12,953 nucleotides of DNA, from positions 1 to 12,953 of the forward strand of contig DBPV01000084.1 of assembly GCA_002304995.1 (NCBI GenBank), in the 5' to 3' direction. The number at the start of each line of letters is the position of its first letter. Position 1 is the stretch's first letter. This DNA comes from Syntrophaceae bacterium UBA1411. GTDB taxonomy: Bacteria; Desulfobacterota; Syntrophia; Syntrophales; Smithellaceae. Below the pieces are notes generated by a model, which did not search any database, had not been told where the DNA came from, and saw only the letters and a program-made list of their open reading frames with translations. Positions 1 to 7,039 of this stretch are shown in pieces. The position numbers and the translations under genes were made by a program.

Positions 1-729
1 TTCTCCCGCAATCATCCGGGCGGCTATTTCTTTCATTCCGTCAACTTGCGTAAAGTTGAGTTTGAGGATCAGATCCTTGTTCGGATGGGTAATGCACGCT
101 CCCGTCTTGTCGCTGATAAAGCCGTATCCCGTCTGGCCCAGTTTGATCTCGGCCACCTTGTTTGACAGAAAGCTGATATTCTTAATGGCAACAATGACGC
201 CGGTGATTTGCCTGGAGTCCGAATAGACGGGCGCGCCGAACGTCATCACGATATTGCCGCTGCCTTTTGACTTCACAACGGACCCCACACTGGCTTTGCC
301 TTCTTTTGCCGACTTGAAATAGTCCCGGTCTGTCAAGTCGAGGTCCTTGTGCCTGCCGTTGACGCCGTCGGCAAATACCTTCCCGTCGAGTCCGACAAGC
401 GAAATCGTTTCATACATATCGCCGCTGCTCTGGACAAAGCGCGTCAACTCATCGGTTGCAACTGTGCTTTCCGATATCCCACGCGTTGCAGCGGCTGATA
501 TCACGGCCTCCCGGACGGCAAGCTGAGTAATGGTTCTTAATTCTTCCTGCACGGCCAGATTGGCCATGGCCGCCAGGCCGCGCGCGACCTCCCGCGACTG
601 TGACTGGGAAATCTCTTCGAGCGCAGACGACGCCCGGTAAATGGAAAAGCCCCCGACAATCAGCAGCGGCACAACCACCGTCAGCACGCCGCCCATAATC
701 ATTTTAAAACGCAAAGACTTTTTTTTCAT
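1..729 (-). CDS. dCache-type membrane sensor, N-terminal part (cut by window edge)
   Basis: The frame runs from ATG at 729 to the window edge without a stop, giving 243 residues of a longer protein. The start MKKKSLRFK is a short basic cytoplasmic tail. Residues about 10-31 (from MIMGGVLTVVVPLLIVGG) form one membrane anchor. The rest is a predicted periplasmic domain with dCache_1 features: a helical stretch with ATRGISES, then GLDGKVFADG, the LTDRDYFKSAKEGK segment, GSGNIVMTFGAPVYSD, and a second half with GQTGYGFISDKTGACITHPN. Such domains sense small ligands such as organic or amino acids. The missing C-terminus would be HAMP plus MCP signalling, a histidine kinase or GGDEF; a methyl-accepting chemotaxis protein is my first guess. 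A good ribosome binding site (GGGAGGAGC) sits just upstream of the ATG. The dCache-like fold is fairly secure; the output domain is unknown. Confidence 0.8.
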   Translation of the reverse strand, partial: MKKKSLRFKMIMGGVLTVVVPLLIVGGFSIYRASSALEEISQSQSREVARGLAAMANLAVQEELRTITQLAVREAVISAAATRGISESTVATDELTRFVQSSGDMYETISLVGLDGKVFADGVNGRHKDLDLTDRDYFKSAKEGKASVGSVVKSKGSGNIVMTFGAPVYSDSRQITGVIVAIKNISFLSNKVAEIKLGQTGYGFISDKTGACITHPNKDLILKLNFTQVDGMKEIAARMIAGE

Positions 730-1075
730 AGCTCCTCCCTGAATTTTCAAAACACTTCGAGTGTTCCCTTGTAGTATTGAAAAGTTATCGGTGCGGTTTC
801 TTCCTGCCGGAACGTACAGATCCTTCTGAGTGTTCAATGGCGGGCAAGGCATCCCTTGCAGGCGCCCTGCTGAAGGTCACATATCTTTTCTGACTTGTTT
901 ATCGGTCGCCTCGGGCAGTAACTTTACCGGGGAAGGATCGGGGTGAAGCTGCGCGGCAGTCGTCAGGATTGCGCGCATAAGACAAGAAAAAATGAAAAAA
1001 GGAAATGTCGGACGACGGCGCCGACGGAACGCGTCCGGGCGCGCTGCGGCGGAGGCCGGGCGCCCGGACGTTTTG
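730..1075. other. 346-base gene-free stretch with hairpins
   Basis: No convincing gene lies here. Seen directly: (1) a perfect AACACT-TCG-AGTGTT inverted repeat at 751-765, 22 bases upstream of the sensor start, a possible operator; (2) adjacent small inverted repeats at about 843-871 (GCAAGG-CATC-CCTTGC and GCAGG-CGC-CCTGC); (3) terminator-like hairpins near 987-1070, listed separately; (4) a minus-strand frame at 841-923 rich in cysteine, without a start codon. The upstream side should hold the sensor gene's promoter, but I cannot pick a clear -35/-10 pair. Longer open frames crossing from the neighbouring gene are antisense or off-frame shadows. Confidence 0.5.
987..1070 (-). terminator. 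probable terminator region of the cupin operon
   Basis: Reading on the minus strand, five bases after the stop codon of the 1076-1843 gene there is a perfect 11-bp GC-rich stem (1032-1042 pairs with 1060-1070, 17-base loop). It is followed by a smaller stem (1007-1011 with 1021-1025) that leads into a T-rich tract (complement of 987-1000). The first stem lacks a T-run on the minus side; on the plus side it is followed by TTTTGTT. The second stem plus T-tract fits an intrinsic terminator better. The exact end point is uncertain. Confidence 0.4.
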
Positions 1076-1843
1076 TTAAACGGTAAACGGCGGTTCGCCG
1101 GCCACCGATTGCAGGAGGGCGAGCGCTTCTTTTTCCCGGGCCGGATCGCCGTCGATGAGCAGCCAGACGCTGCCCTCCGCGCCGGCCACGCCGCCGGCCG
1201 CCGCCAGTTGCGCCTTCGCGCCCGTGAGCAGGGCAATCGCATCCAGTTCCGTGATGACTTCTCCCGGCACGGGCAGCAGGCGGGGACCGGGAACGCCCGG
1301 CGCGTTGATCCGGGCCGCCAGGTCGTCGAGGCTGCCGGAAACGCGTTTTTCGAGGCCAACCGGCAGGATGACGCTTACGCGCCTTCCGTAGTGCGCGGGA
1401 AGGATCGCGCCGACGGTGCCGGCCTGCGGATGGCCGATCAGAATCGCCGCGCGGCGGTTCGCCAGATCGAGTGCGTTGGCGCCTTTGATCACCACGTCCC
1501 CGGCCCGCAAATCGGCCGCGACGTCGAAAATGGTTTTCCCCTTGAGCCAGACGCCCTCCCGGATCACGACGTCTCCCGGAAAACCGCTTTCATCGGAGAA
1601 ACGGCCGTCTTCCCGCTGGGGACGGTGCGGCGGCAGAATAATGCCGCGGAAAAAACGATCCTTCCGGAATTCTCCGCCCTGCCCGACGCACGCCAGGAGT
1701 TCCTCGGCCACGTAGCCATTGGTCGTTCCGGCGACCACGACAACGGTCTTACTTTCCAGCGCGGACTGCACCTGCGGATGGCGGGCGACGGCTTTGGCAA
1801 TGAGACGCTTGCCGGCGGCCGGTGTGAGCACAAACTGTTTCAT
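1076..1843 (-). CDS. conserved-looking protein of unknown function
   Basis: I do not recognise the family. The 255-residue protein has no signal peptide or membrane segment and should be cytoplasmic. Visible features are a beta-strand followed by a glycine turn (TVVVVAGTTNGYVAEELL, residues 33-50) that resembles a nucleotide- or cofactor-binding start; FFRGIILPPHR (64-74); GDVVIREGVWLKGKTIFD (90-107); GDVVIKGANALD (115-126); AAILIGHPQAGTVGAILPAHYGRR (132-155); and a C-terminal strand SVWLLIDGDP (225-234). Many glycine- and proline-flanked strands suggest an alpha/beta enzyme or binding protein. The start is ATG 1843, seven bases after AGGAGG. It overlaps the upstream cupin gene by 4 bases (ATGA), so the two are translationally coupled and probably act together. 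Coding is supported by composition, ribosome binding site and coupling; the function is open. Confidence 0.8.
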   Translation of the reverse strand: MKQFVLTPAAGKRLIAKAVARHPQVQSALESKTVVVVAGTTNGYVAEELLACVGQGGEFRKDRFFRGIILPPHRPQREDGRFSDESGFPGDVVIREGVWLKGKTIFDVAADLRAGDVVIKGANALDLANRRAAILIGHPQAGTVGAILPAHYGRRVSVILPVGLEKRVSGSLDDLAARINAPGVPGPRLLPVPGEVITELDAIALLTGAKAQLAAAGGVAGAEGSVWLLIDGDPAREKEALALLQSVAGEPPFTV

Positions 1844-2208
1844 GCGTTTTCCTCCTTTTGTCCGGTCGGCTGTTGCGTTTTATCCGGCAGATAATCCTCC
1901 CGCACGGGGGAAAAGACTTCGACCGCCACCGAATCCTCGATAATCTCGGCGCTGTGCTCCACACCCGCGGCGATGCACCAGGCGTCGCCGGGGCGCGCAT
2001 CGTAGCGCCGGCCGTTCACCGTGAAAATCATGCGGCCGCTGATCAGGTAGCCGGTCTGTTCGTTCGGATGGGAATGCGCGGGCAGGAGGCTGCCCTTGGC
2101 CAGATGGAATTCGGCCATGAGCGTGCGCTCGCCGTGGGCCAGCGTCTTTTGATCAATTCCGGAAACCCGGGAAAAATATCCGTCAGGACTTTGTTTCGTA
2201 AACATCAT
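1840..2208 (-). CDS. small single-domain cupin protein
   Basis: A 122-residue protein made almost wholly of one cupin barrel. Motif 1 is seen as AHSHPNEQTGYLISGRM (His45, His47, Glu50, Gly58) and motif 2 as PGDAWCIAAGVEH with His85. These histidines and the glutamate normally bind a divalent metal. Small cupins of this kind act as isomerases, dioxygenases or sugar/ligand-binding proteins, and the substrate cannot be told from sequence. The charged tail after about residue 105 (KTQQPTGQKEENA) looks disordered. Two consecutive ATGs are possible. The first (2208) has an AAGGAT element 8 bases upstream and was chosen. It is the first gene of a two-gene unit, overlapping the unknown protein downstream by 4 bases. 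A weak promoter-like pair (TTGATC, then GATAAA after 15 bases) lies upstream near 2264-2290, but it is not convincing. Confidence 0.85.
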   Translation of the reverse strand: MMFTKQSPDGYFSRVSGIDQKTLAHGERTLMAEFHLAKGSLLPAHSHPNEQTGYLISGRMIFTVNGRRYDARPGDAWCIAAGVEHSAEIIEDSVAVEVFSPVREDYLPDKTQQPTGQKEENA

Positions 2209-2335
2209 CGTTTTTATCCTTTCAGAGGCGGCGCGGCTTGAACCCGTCCGCCGGCTTTTGCTTGATGCAGCATCTTTTATCCCATTTCCGCCCTCCGATC
2301 AAGCGCCGCCCGGACGGTCCGCAAATTCCCGGACA

Positions 2336-2372
2336 AAAAAACCCTCAGCCGCAGGACGGCTGAGGGTTTTTT
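2336..2372. terminator. strong bidirectional intrinsic terminator
   Basis: CCCTCAGCC (2342-2350) and GGCTGAGGG (2358-2366) form a perfect 9-bp GC-rich stem with a 7-base loop. It is flanked by A6 on the left and T6 on the right, which extend the pairing to 15 bp. It has a U-run in either direction. On the minus strand it begins 16 bases after the stop of the YtfJ-like gene at 2389, so its natural job is to end that transcript. It is the only textbook intrinsic terminator I see in the window. Confidence 0.93.
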
Positions 2373-2388
2373 CCGGAGCGTTTCCCGT

Positions 2389-2949
2389 TTATTTTTTCAG
2401 GATCAGGTCATCCATCATTTTCAGAACCGTATCGATGTCCGCCTTGGTCCAGGGATGGTTTTTGTCCGTGTAGCGGATGTATTTGATCTTTTTGTCCTTG
2501 CCGATGAGAACGAAGACGGACTTCCCTTTGCAGTTGCCCAGATTCCAGGTCTTGGCCAGAATCAGATCGGGGTCGGTCAGGATGGTGCTTTTGTATTTTT
2601 CGATCTTGCTTCTCACCATTTTCCGGATGAGGAAATTGGGCGCAGTGGAGTCCTTCATGTTGGCGACGCCCAGCCCGCGGTAAACTTCTTTGGGGTACTT
2701 CTTGGCCTTGACCGCATCATTTATCGGATCGCCCAGATCCGACACGCTGGAGTCGGCGTAGGTCAGCGTAATAACATGGGTTCCGAAATCGGGGATGCTG
2801 GCCGGATTGTCATCCGCATCCCGCAGCTGAGGATTGGTCAATTCCTGTCCCACCGAGGCGGCGTTGACAAGGCCGAATCCCGAGGCAAAAACGAGCATGG
2901 CGCATCCGACGACGACAAAAAGACTTTTCCGCAAAAATGATCGACTCAT
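2389..2949 (-). CDS. secreted YtfJ-like (thioredoxin-fold) protein
   Basis: A 186-residue periplasmic protein. The signal peptide is basic (MSRSFLRKS), then hydrophobic (LFVVVGCAMLVFASGFGLV), with cleavage probable after VNA at about residue 30. The mature part starts ASVGQELTNPQLRDADDN. It continues with a strand HVITLTYADSS, a helix with KYPKEVYRGLGVANMKDST, a TILTDPDLILAKTWNLG segment (122-138), then SVFVLIGKDKKIKYIRYTD and a C-terminal helix DIDTVLKMMDDLILKK. Length, order of elements and C-terminus match the YtfJ (HI_0045-like) family, whose role is unknown. No CxxC is present: the only mature cysteine is Cys140, so a classical disulfide oxidoreductase is unlikely. AGGAGG stands upstream of ATG 2949. 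The gene follows the DUF2147-like gene after 23 bases and is co-transcribed with it, ending at the terminator at 2336-2372. The family call is by remembered similarity. Confidence 0.75.
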   Translation of the reverse strand: MSRSFLRKSLFVVVGCAMLVFASGFGLVNAASVGQELTNPQLRDADDNPASIPDFGTHVITLTYADSSVSDLGDPINDAVKAKKYPKEVYRGLGVANMKDSTAPNFLIRKMVRSKIEKYKSTILTDPDLILAKTWNLGNCKGKSVFVLIGKDKKIKYIRYTDKNHPWTKADIDTVLKMMDDLILKK

Positions 2950-2972
2950 ACCTTATCCTCCTTTTTAATGGT

Positions 2973-3419
2973 TCATTTTACCCGCGTCCAGTAGTGGTTC
3001 TCACTGAGAAACAATACACTGGCCGTGACTTGCAGTTTATCAGGCGACAGCAGCGTGAGGACGCATTTGTATTCCTTGCCGACCTCCACCGCGTAAACCT
3101 TGCCGTCCACGTAGCGTCCGGCTTCTTTCTTGAAGCCCCACAAAATCAGCATGCCCAGAAGCGGCTTGTCCTTGCGCTCTTTTTTGCAGGTCGTGCACAG
3201 GGCGTCGGCCGGCGCCGAAGTCAGTTTGACGATCTTCCCGTAGTAAACTCCGTCTTTCTCGAAAATTTCGATCTGCGATCCTTCCTTGCCCTTGTCCTTC
3301 CCTTTTAAAAGCGGTACGGACCACACGCCGGCAATGGATGATTCCGCCGCCTGCGCGAGCCCCGAAAGCGCAAACAAAACGAAAACCGCCAGCACAACGG
3401 CAACTGTCTTTTTCATCAT
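2973..3419 (-). CDS. secreted DUF2147-like protein
   Basis: A 148-residue exported protein. The signal peptide MMKKTVAVVLAVFVLFALSG ends at AQA (about residue 24). The mature domain shows the DUF2147 pattern: an opening GVWSVPLLKGK (31-41), strand QIEIFEKDGVYYGKIVKL (49-66), KDKPLLGMLILWGFKKEAGRYVDGKVY (83-109), VGKEYKCVLTLLSPDKLQVTASV and a final WTRVK. DUF2147 proteins are small periplasmic or lipocalin-like beta proteins without known function. This one carries a CTTC pair (Cys75, Cys78) just before the PLLG motif and a third cysteine at 119, so a metal site or disulfide is possible. ATG 3419 was chosen because AGGAGG lies 11 bases upstream; a second ATG follows directly. It is the first gene of the pair with the YtfJ-like protein and has its own promoter candidate at 3465-3493. 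Confidence 0.8.
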   Translation of the reverse strand: MMKKTVAVVLAVFVLFALSGLAQAAESSIAGVWSVPLLKGKDKGKEGSQIEIFEKDGVYYGKIVKLTSAPADALCTTCKKERKDKPLLGMLILWGFKKEAGRYVDGKVYAVEVGKEYKCVLTLLSPDKLQVTASVLFLSENHYWTRVK

Positions 3420-3464
3420 CTTCTCTGGACCCTCCTGTAAACGGAAATCTGCGGCACGGGCGCC

Positions 3465-3493
3465 AGTATATGAGCAATGACCATCAAGCGCAA
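3465..3493 (-). promoter_or_regulatory. sigma70-type promoter for the DUF2147/YtfJ pair
   Basis: On the minus strand TTGCGC (3493-3488) is followed after exactly 17 bases by TATACT (3470-3465), five of six matches to the -10 consensus but only three of six at -35. Transcription would start near 3458, leaving about 40 bases before the ATG at 3419. It lies in the 89-base gap after the PFK-2-like gene. No terminator is visible in that gap, so read-through from the pyk operon is also likely. Confidence 0.5.
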
Positions 3494-3508
3494 GGGGAAA
3501 AATGGCCC

Positions 3509-4738
3509 TCAGTCATAACGCTTGAGTTCGAACAACTTCTTATGCTGCGTGGAAACGATATGGTAAAAACGGTCCTGGGGAACATAAATGTACGGGACGT
3601 CTTCTTCGCGGCGGTACAGAAAATGCGACAGGATCATCCGGTTGACCGCCTGGTGGCCGACGATCATGATATTATTGGAGCGCCGGTTGAGGAAAAAGGA
3701 CTTCTTGATGCCCGCCTCGACCCGCGTCTTCATGAGCGCGTAGCTTTCGCCTTCGGGATAGACGTAGTCGTATTTGTGCGCCTCCCGTTCGCGGAAAATC
3801 TGCGGCAAATGCCTTTCGATTTCGGCGTACGTCATGCCCTCGCAGACGCCGGCGTGAATTTCATCGAACTCTTTGAGCGCAATGACCCGGCAGTCCGCCT
3901 GCCGGGCCGCAATCGCCTCCGCCGTTTTGCGGGTCCGCAGTTTGCTGCTGGTGAAAATGTAGGAGATCTTTTTCGTGCTGAAAAACTGCCCCAGCGCTTC
4001 GGCCTGATCTCTTCCCCGGACGGTCAGATCCGGATCGCCGCCGATGCGGTCCTCGAGGTTGTATTCCGTCTGCGTGTGGCGGATGAGAAACAGGTTTTTC
4101 ACCTCGTCCGTCACCAGATAATCGCGCAGCTGGACGTACAGCCCGATCGCATCGGTGTGCTTTTCCTCGAGAATCCGGTTTTGCAGCGACTCCAGGCGCA
4201 CGTAGTTTCTTTCCGACCCGAGCGGACAGTAGATCATCCTGTAGTAGGCGATGCGCTTTAAAAACTCCTCCCGGGCGGCGGCGCCCTCCAGATGGTTGAA
4301 TTCCGGCAGCTTCGTCTTTTCCCGGATGCTCAGCGCCAGAATGTCCGCGTCGTCGTTGACGCATTCGATGAACAGCAGCGGATGATCGTCGAGATAGGCC
4401 TCCAGCATCGCGCGGCGCTCCCGGCCGGCGTTGGTCGCATCGAGAATCGCCACCTGTCCGGCATTGCGCAGATAGGCCTTGGCGCGCTCCATGTTCATGC
4501 GGGCAAACGTCTTGCGCAGCTCCACGGCGGCGGCGTTGTTGGGCGAGTAGAATTCGGCCGACGAGGTTTCCGCCAGCGGCCGGTAGATCCGGCGCAGATT
4601 GCCGTTGTTGAAGATGCGCGTGGCGATGCCGTCCCGGCGGAACGCGTCGCGCAGGCGGACCGCCAGCGTGGATTTGCCGCGGGCCGGCAGTCCCATCAAA
4701 ACAATATACAGCTTGTCGTCGCTCATAAGGATTTTCAC
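3509..4738 (-). CDS. bifunctional 6-phosphofructo-2-kinase/fructose-2,6-bisphosphatase homologue
   Basis: A 409-residue cytoplasmic two-domain protein. The N-terminal kinase domain (about 10-210) has Walker A GLPARGKS (16-23), the same string as in eukaryotic PFK-2. It also has FNNGNLRR (43-50) for the eukaryotic FNxGxYRR loop, DATNAGRERR (100-109) for DATNTTRERR, FIECVNDDADIL (123-134), and KRIAYYRMIYCPLG (161-174). The histidine-phosphatase domain (about 214-400) has RHTQTEYN (220-227, catalytic His221), DRIGGDPDLTVRG, acid-base region DEIHAGVCEGMTYAEI (292-307), YPEGESY (327-333), and the second His362 in GHQAV. Known enzymes make and break fructose 2,6-bisphosphate. The start is GTG 4738, overlapping the upstream stop (GTGA), with GGAAG 9 bases before it; the ATG at 4726 has no ribosome binding site. 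Third gene after pyk. Family membership is near certain, but substrate and balance of activities are inferred. Confidence 0.92.
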   Translation of the reverse strand: MKILMSDDKLYIVLMGLPARGKSTLAVRLRDAFRRDGIATRIFNNGNLRRIYRPLAETSSAEFYSPNNAAAVELRKTFARMNMERAKAYLRNAGQVAILDATNAGRERRAMLEAYLDDHPLLFIECVNDDADILALSIREKTKLPEFNHLEGAAAREEFLKRIAYYRMIYCPLGSERNYVRLESLQNRILEEKHTDAIGLYVQLRDYLVTDEVKNLFLIRHTQTEYNLEDRIGGDPDLTVRGRDQAEALGQFFSTKKISYIFTSSKLRTRKTAEAIAARQADCRVIALKEFDEIHAGVCEGMTYAEIERHLPQIFREREAHKYDYVYPEGESYALMKTRVEAGIKKSFFLNRRSNNIMIVGHQAVNRMILSHFLYRREEDVPYIYVPQDRFYHIVSTQHKKLFELKRYD

Positions 4739-5304
4739 CGGACCATCTTCCGGCCGATGTCGAAGGCCCTCTCCAGAAGCGCCCGGTCGGACGCGGCGGG
4801 CTTATCCGCGCTCTGGGTGTGCAGAATGCGGCCGACCTCTTCGAAGCCCAGGCCGCTGCCGGTCATGCCGGCCAGATAAGCAATGGATTTTGTGTACTGC
4901 AAATCGTTGGGCGCGCCCTGCGACGTGACCAGCGCGTATGTCTTTCCCGCAGGCACCATGGATGTATAGCCGCCCTGCGGCAGGCTGGCGTAAAGCGAAT
5001 ACATGCGGTCTACCAGAAGCTTCATCTGGCCGGAAATGCGGTACATGTAAATGGGACAGCCGATGATCATTCCCGCGCAGGTCTTCACAGCTTCGAGCCA
5101 GGAACTGAGCTCGTCCTGAGCACTGCAGCGGCCCGGATTTTTGCGGCAGCCGAAACAGCCCAGGCAGCCCTTGAAGTCAATGTCGTGCAGGCGGATTTCC
5201 ACCGCCTCGGCGCCGCGCGACCGCGCGCCTTCGAGCATGGCGGCCAAAACGGCGGATGTGTTGCCCTGGGGGCGGGGAGAACCGTTGAACGCTAAAATCT
5301 GCAT
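4735..5304 (-). CDS. iron-sulfur flavoprotein-like NAD(P)H-dependent FMN reductase
   Basis: A 189-residue flavodoxin-fold protein. MQILAFNGSPRPQGNT (1-16) is the FMN phosphate loop of the NADPH-dependent FMN reductase family. Residues 47-60 hold a compact cysteine set, C-x2-C-x2-C-x6-C, which in archaeal and bacterial iron-sulfur flavoproteins (Isf) binds a [4Fe-4S] cluster. GCPIYMYRISGQMKLLVDRMYSL (82-104) is the typical flavin-facing segment. The likely role is electron transfer from ferredoxin or NAD(P)H to an unknown acceptor in the cytoplasm. The start at ATG 5304 was chosen over an upstream in-frame extension because the FMN loop begins there and GAGGAG lies 6 bases before it. It follows pyk after 47 bases and overlaps the PFK-2 homologue start by 4 bases, so all three probably share one transcript. 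Fold is secure; cluster binding is inferred from cysteines. Confidence 0.88.
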   Translation of the reverse strand: MQILAFNGSPRPQGNTSAVLAAMLEGARSRGAEAVEIRLHDIDFKGCLGCFGCRKNPGRCSAQDELSSWLEAVKTCAGMIIGCPIYMYRISGQMKLLVDRMYSLYASLPQGGYTSMVPAGKTYALVTSQGAPNDLQYTKSIAYLAGMTGSGLGFEEVGRILHTQSADKPAASDRALLERAFDIGRKMVR

Positions 5305-5351
5305 ACAAAACTCCTCATCGAAAATGAATGTCCGCTCTCCGGACTTTTTTT

Positions 5352-6776
<1,425 letters not shown>

Positions 6777-7039
6777 GAGCGCCTTCCTTTAATATATAGG
6801 GAAAGGGGATTGTCGCGCTTTTCCCCGCCGGACCGCCGGTAAAACATCAAGCCGGCCGGCGCCTGGCGTTGCCTTGTTTTGTTAACAGATTCAGGGGGGA
6901 ACTTCAAGGCCTTCGCGCGGCGGCCGACGGCGGCAAGCCTCGCTCTATCTGCCCTAAACCATTGTCGTTACAGAGAAATGGGTTGACAAGACCCGGCCTT
7001 TTGTTTAGTCTTTCGCATCTACAAATTTAGGAGGCAACT
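6777..7039. promoter_or_regulatory. divergent control region between pyk and gapA
   Basis: 263 bases without a gene separate the two glycolytic arms. The plus-strand promoter of gapA is listed separately. Other visible items are a TGTTAACA palindrome at 6880-6887, a GCCGGCCGGC run at 6851-6860, a CCGCCGGACCGCCGG repeat near 6826-6839, and an AT-rich TATATT on the minus strand (6796-6791). That last element is too close to the pyk ribosome binding site to be a normal -10. Coordinate regulation of both arms from here is plausible, but I recognise no specific operator. Confidence 0.5.
6983..7011 (+). promoter_or_regulatory. sigma70-type promoter of the gapA operon
   Basis: A perfect -35 TTGACA (6983-6988) is followed after 17 bases by TAGTCT (7006-7011), which keeps the key T-A and final T of the -10 consensus. 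Transcription would begin near 7018, about 20 bases before the ATG at 7040, with the AGGAGG ribosome binding site at 7029-7034 inside the short leader. Confidence 0.65.

Noticed and set aside
1032..1070. Plus-strand intrinsic terminator (11-bp stem followed by TTTTGTT)
   Set aside because: No plus-strand gene exists upstream to terminate; the stem is more likely part of the 3' end of the minus-strand operon.
992..1894. Long plus-strand open frame (300 codons) antisense to the unknown protein and the cupin
   Set aside because: Arg/Ala-rich product with no recognisable motif and no ribosome binding site; it arises from GC-rich codon bias opposite genes that are well supported.
3338..4261. Long plus-strand open frame antisense to the PFK-2/FBPase-2 homologue
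   Set aside because: The opposite strand carries an unmistakable two-domain enzyme; this frame has no family features.
6791..6816. Promoter for pyk built on TATATT and GCGACA on the minus strand
   Set aside because: Spacing is 14 bases and the transcript would start inside the ribosome binding site.
6880..6887. TGTTAACA palindrome as a Rex (NADH sensor) operator for gapA
   Set aside because: Only the inner 8 bases are palindromic; the full TTGTTAA-N4-TTAACAA-like site is not present.
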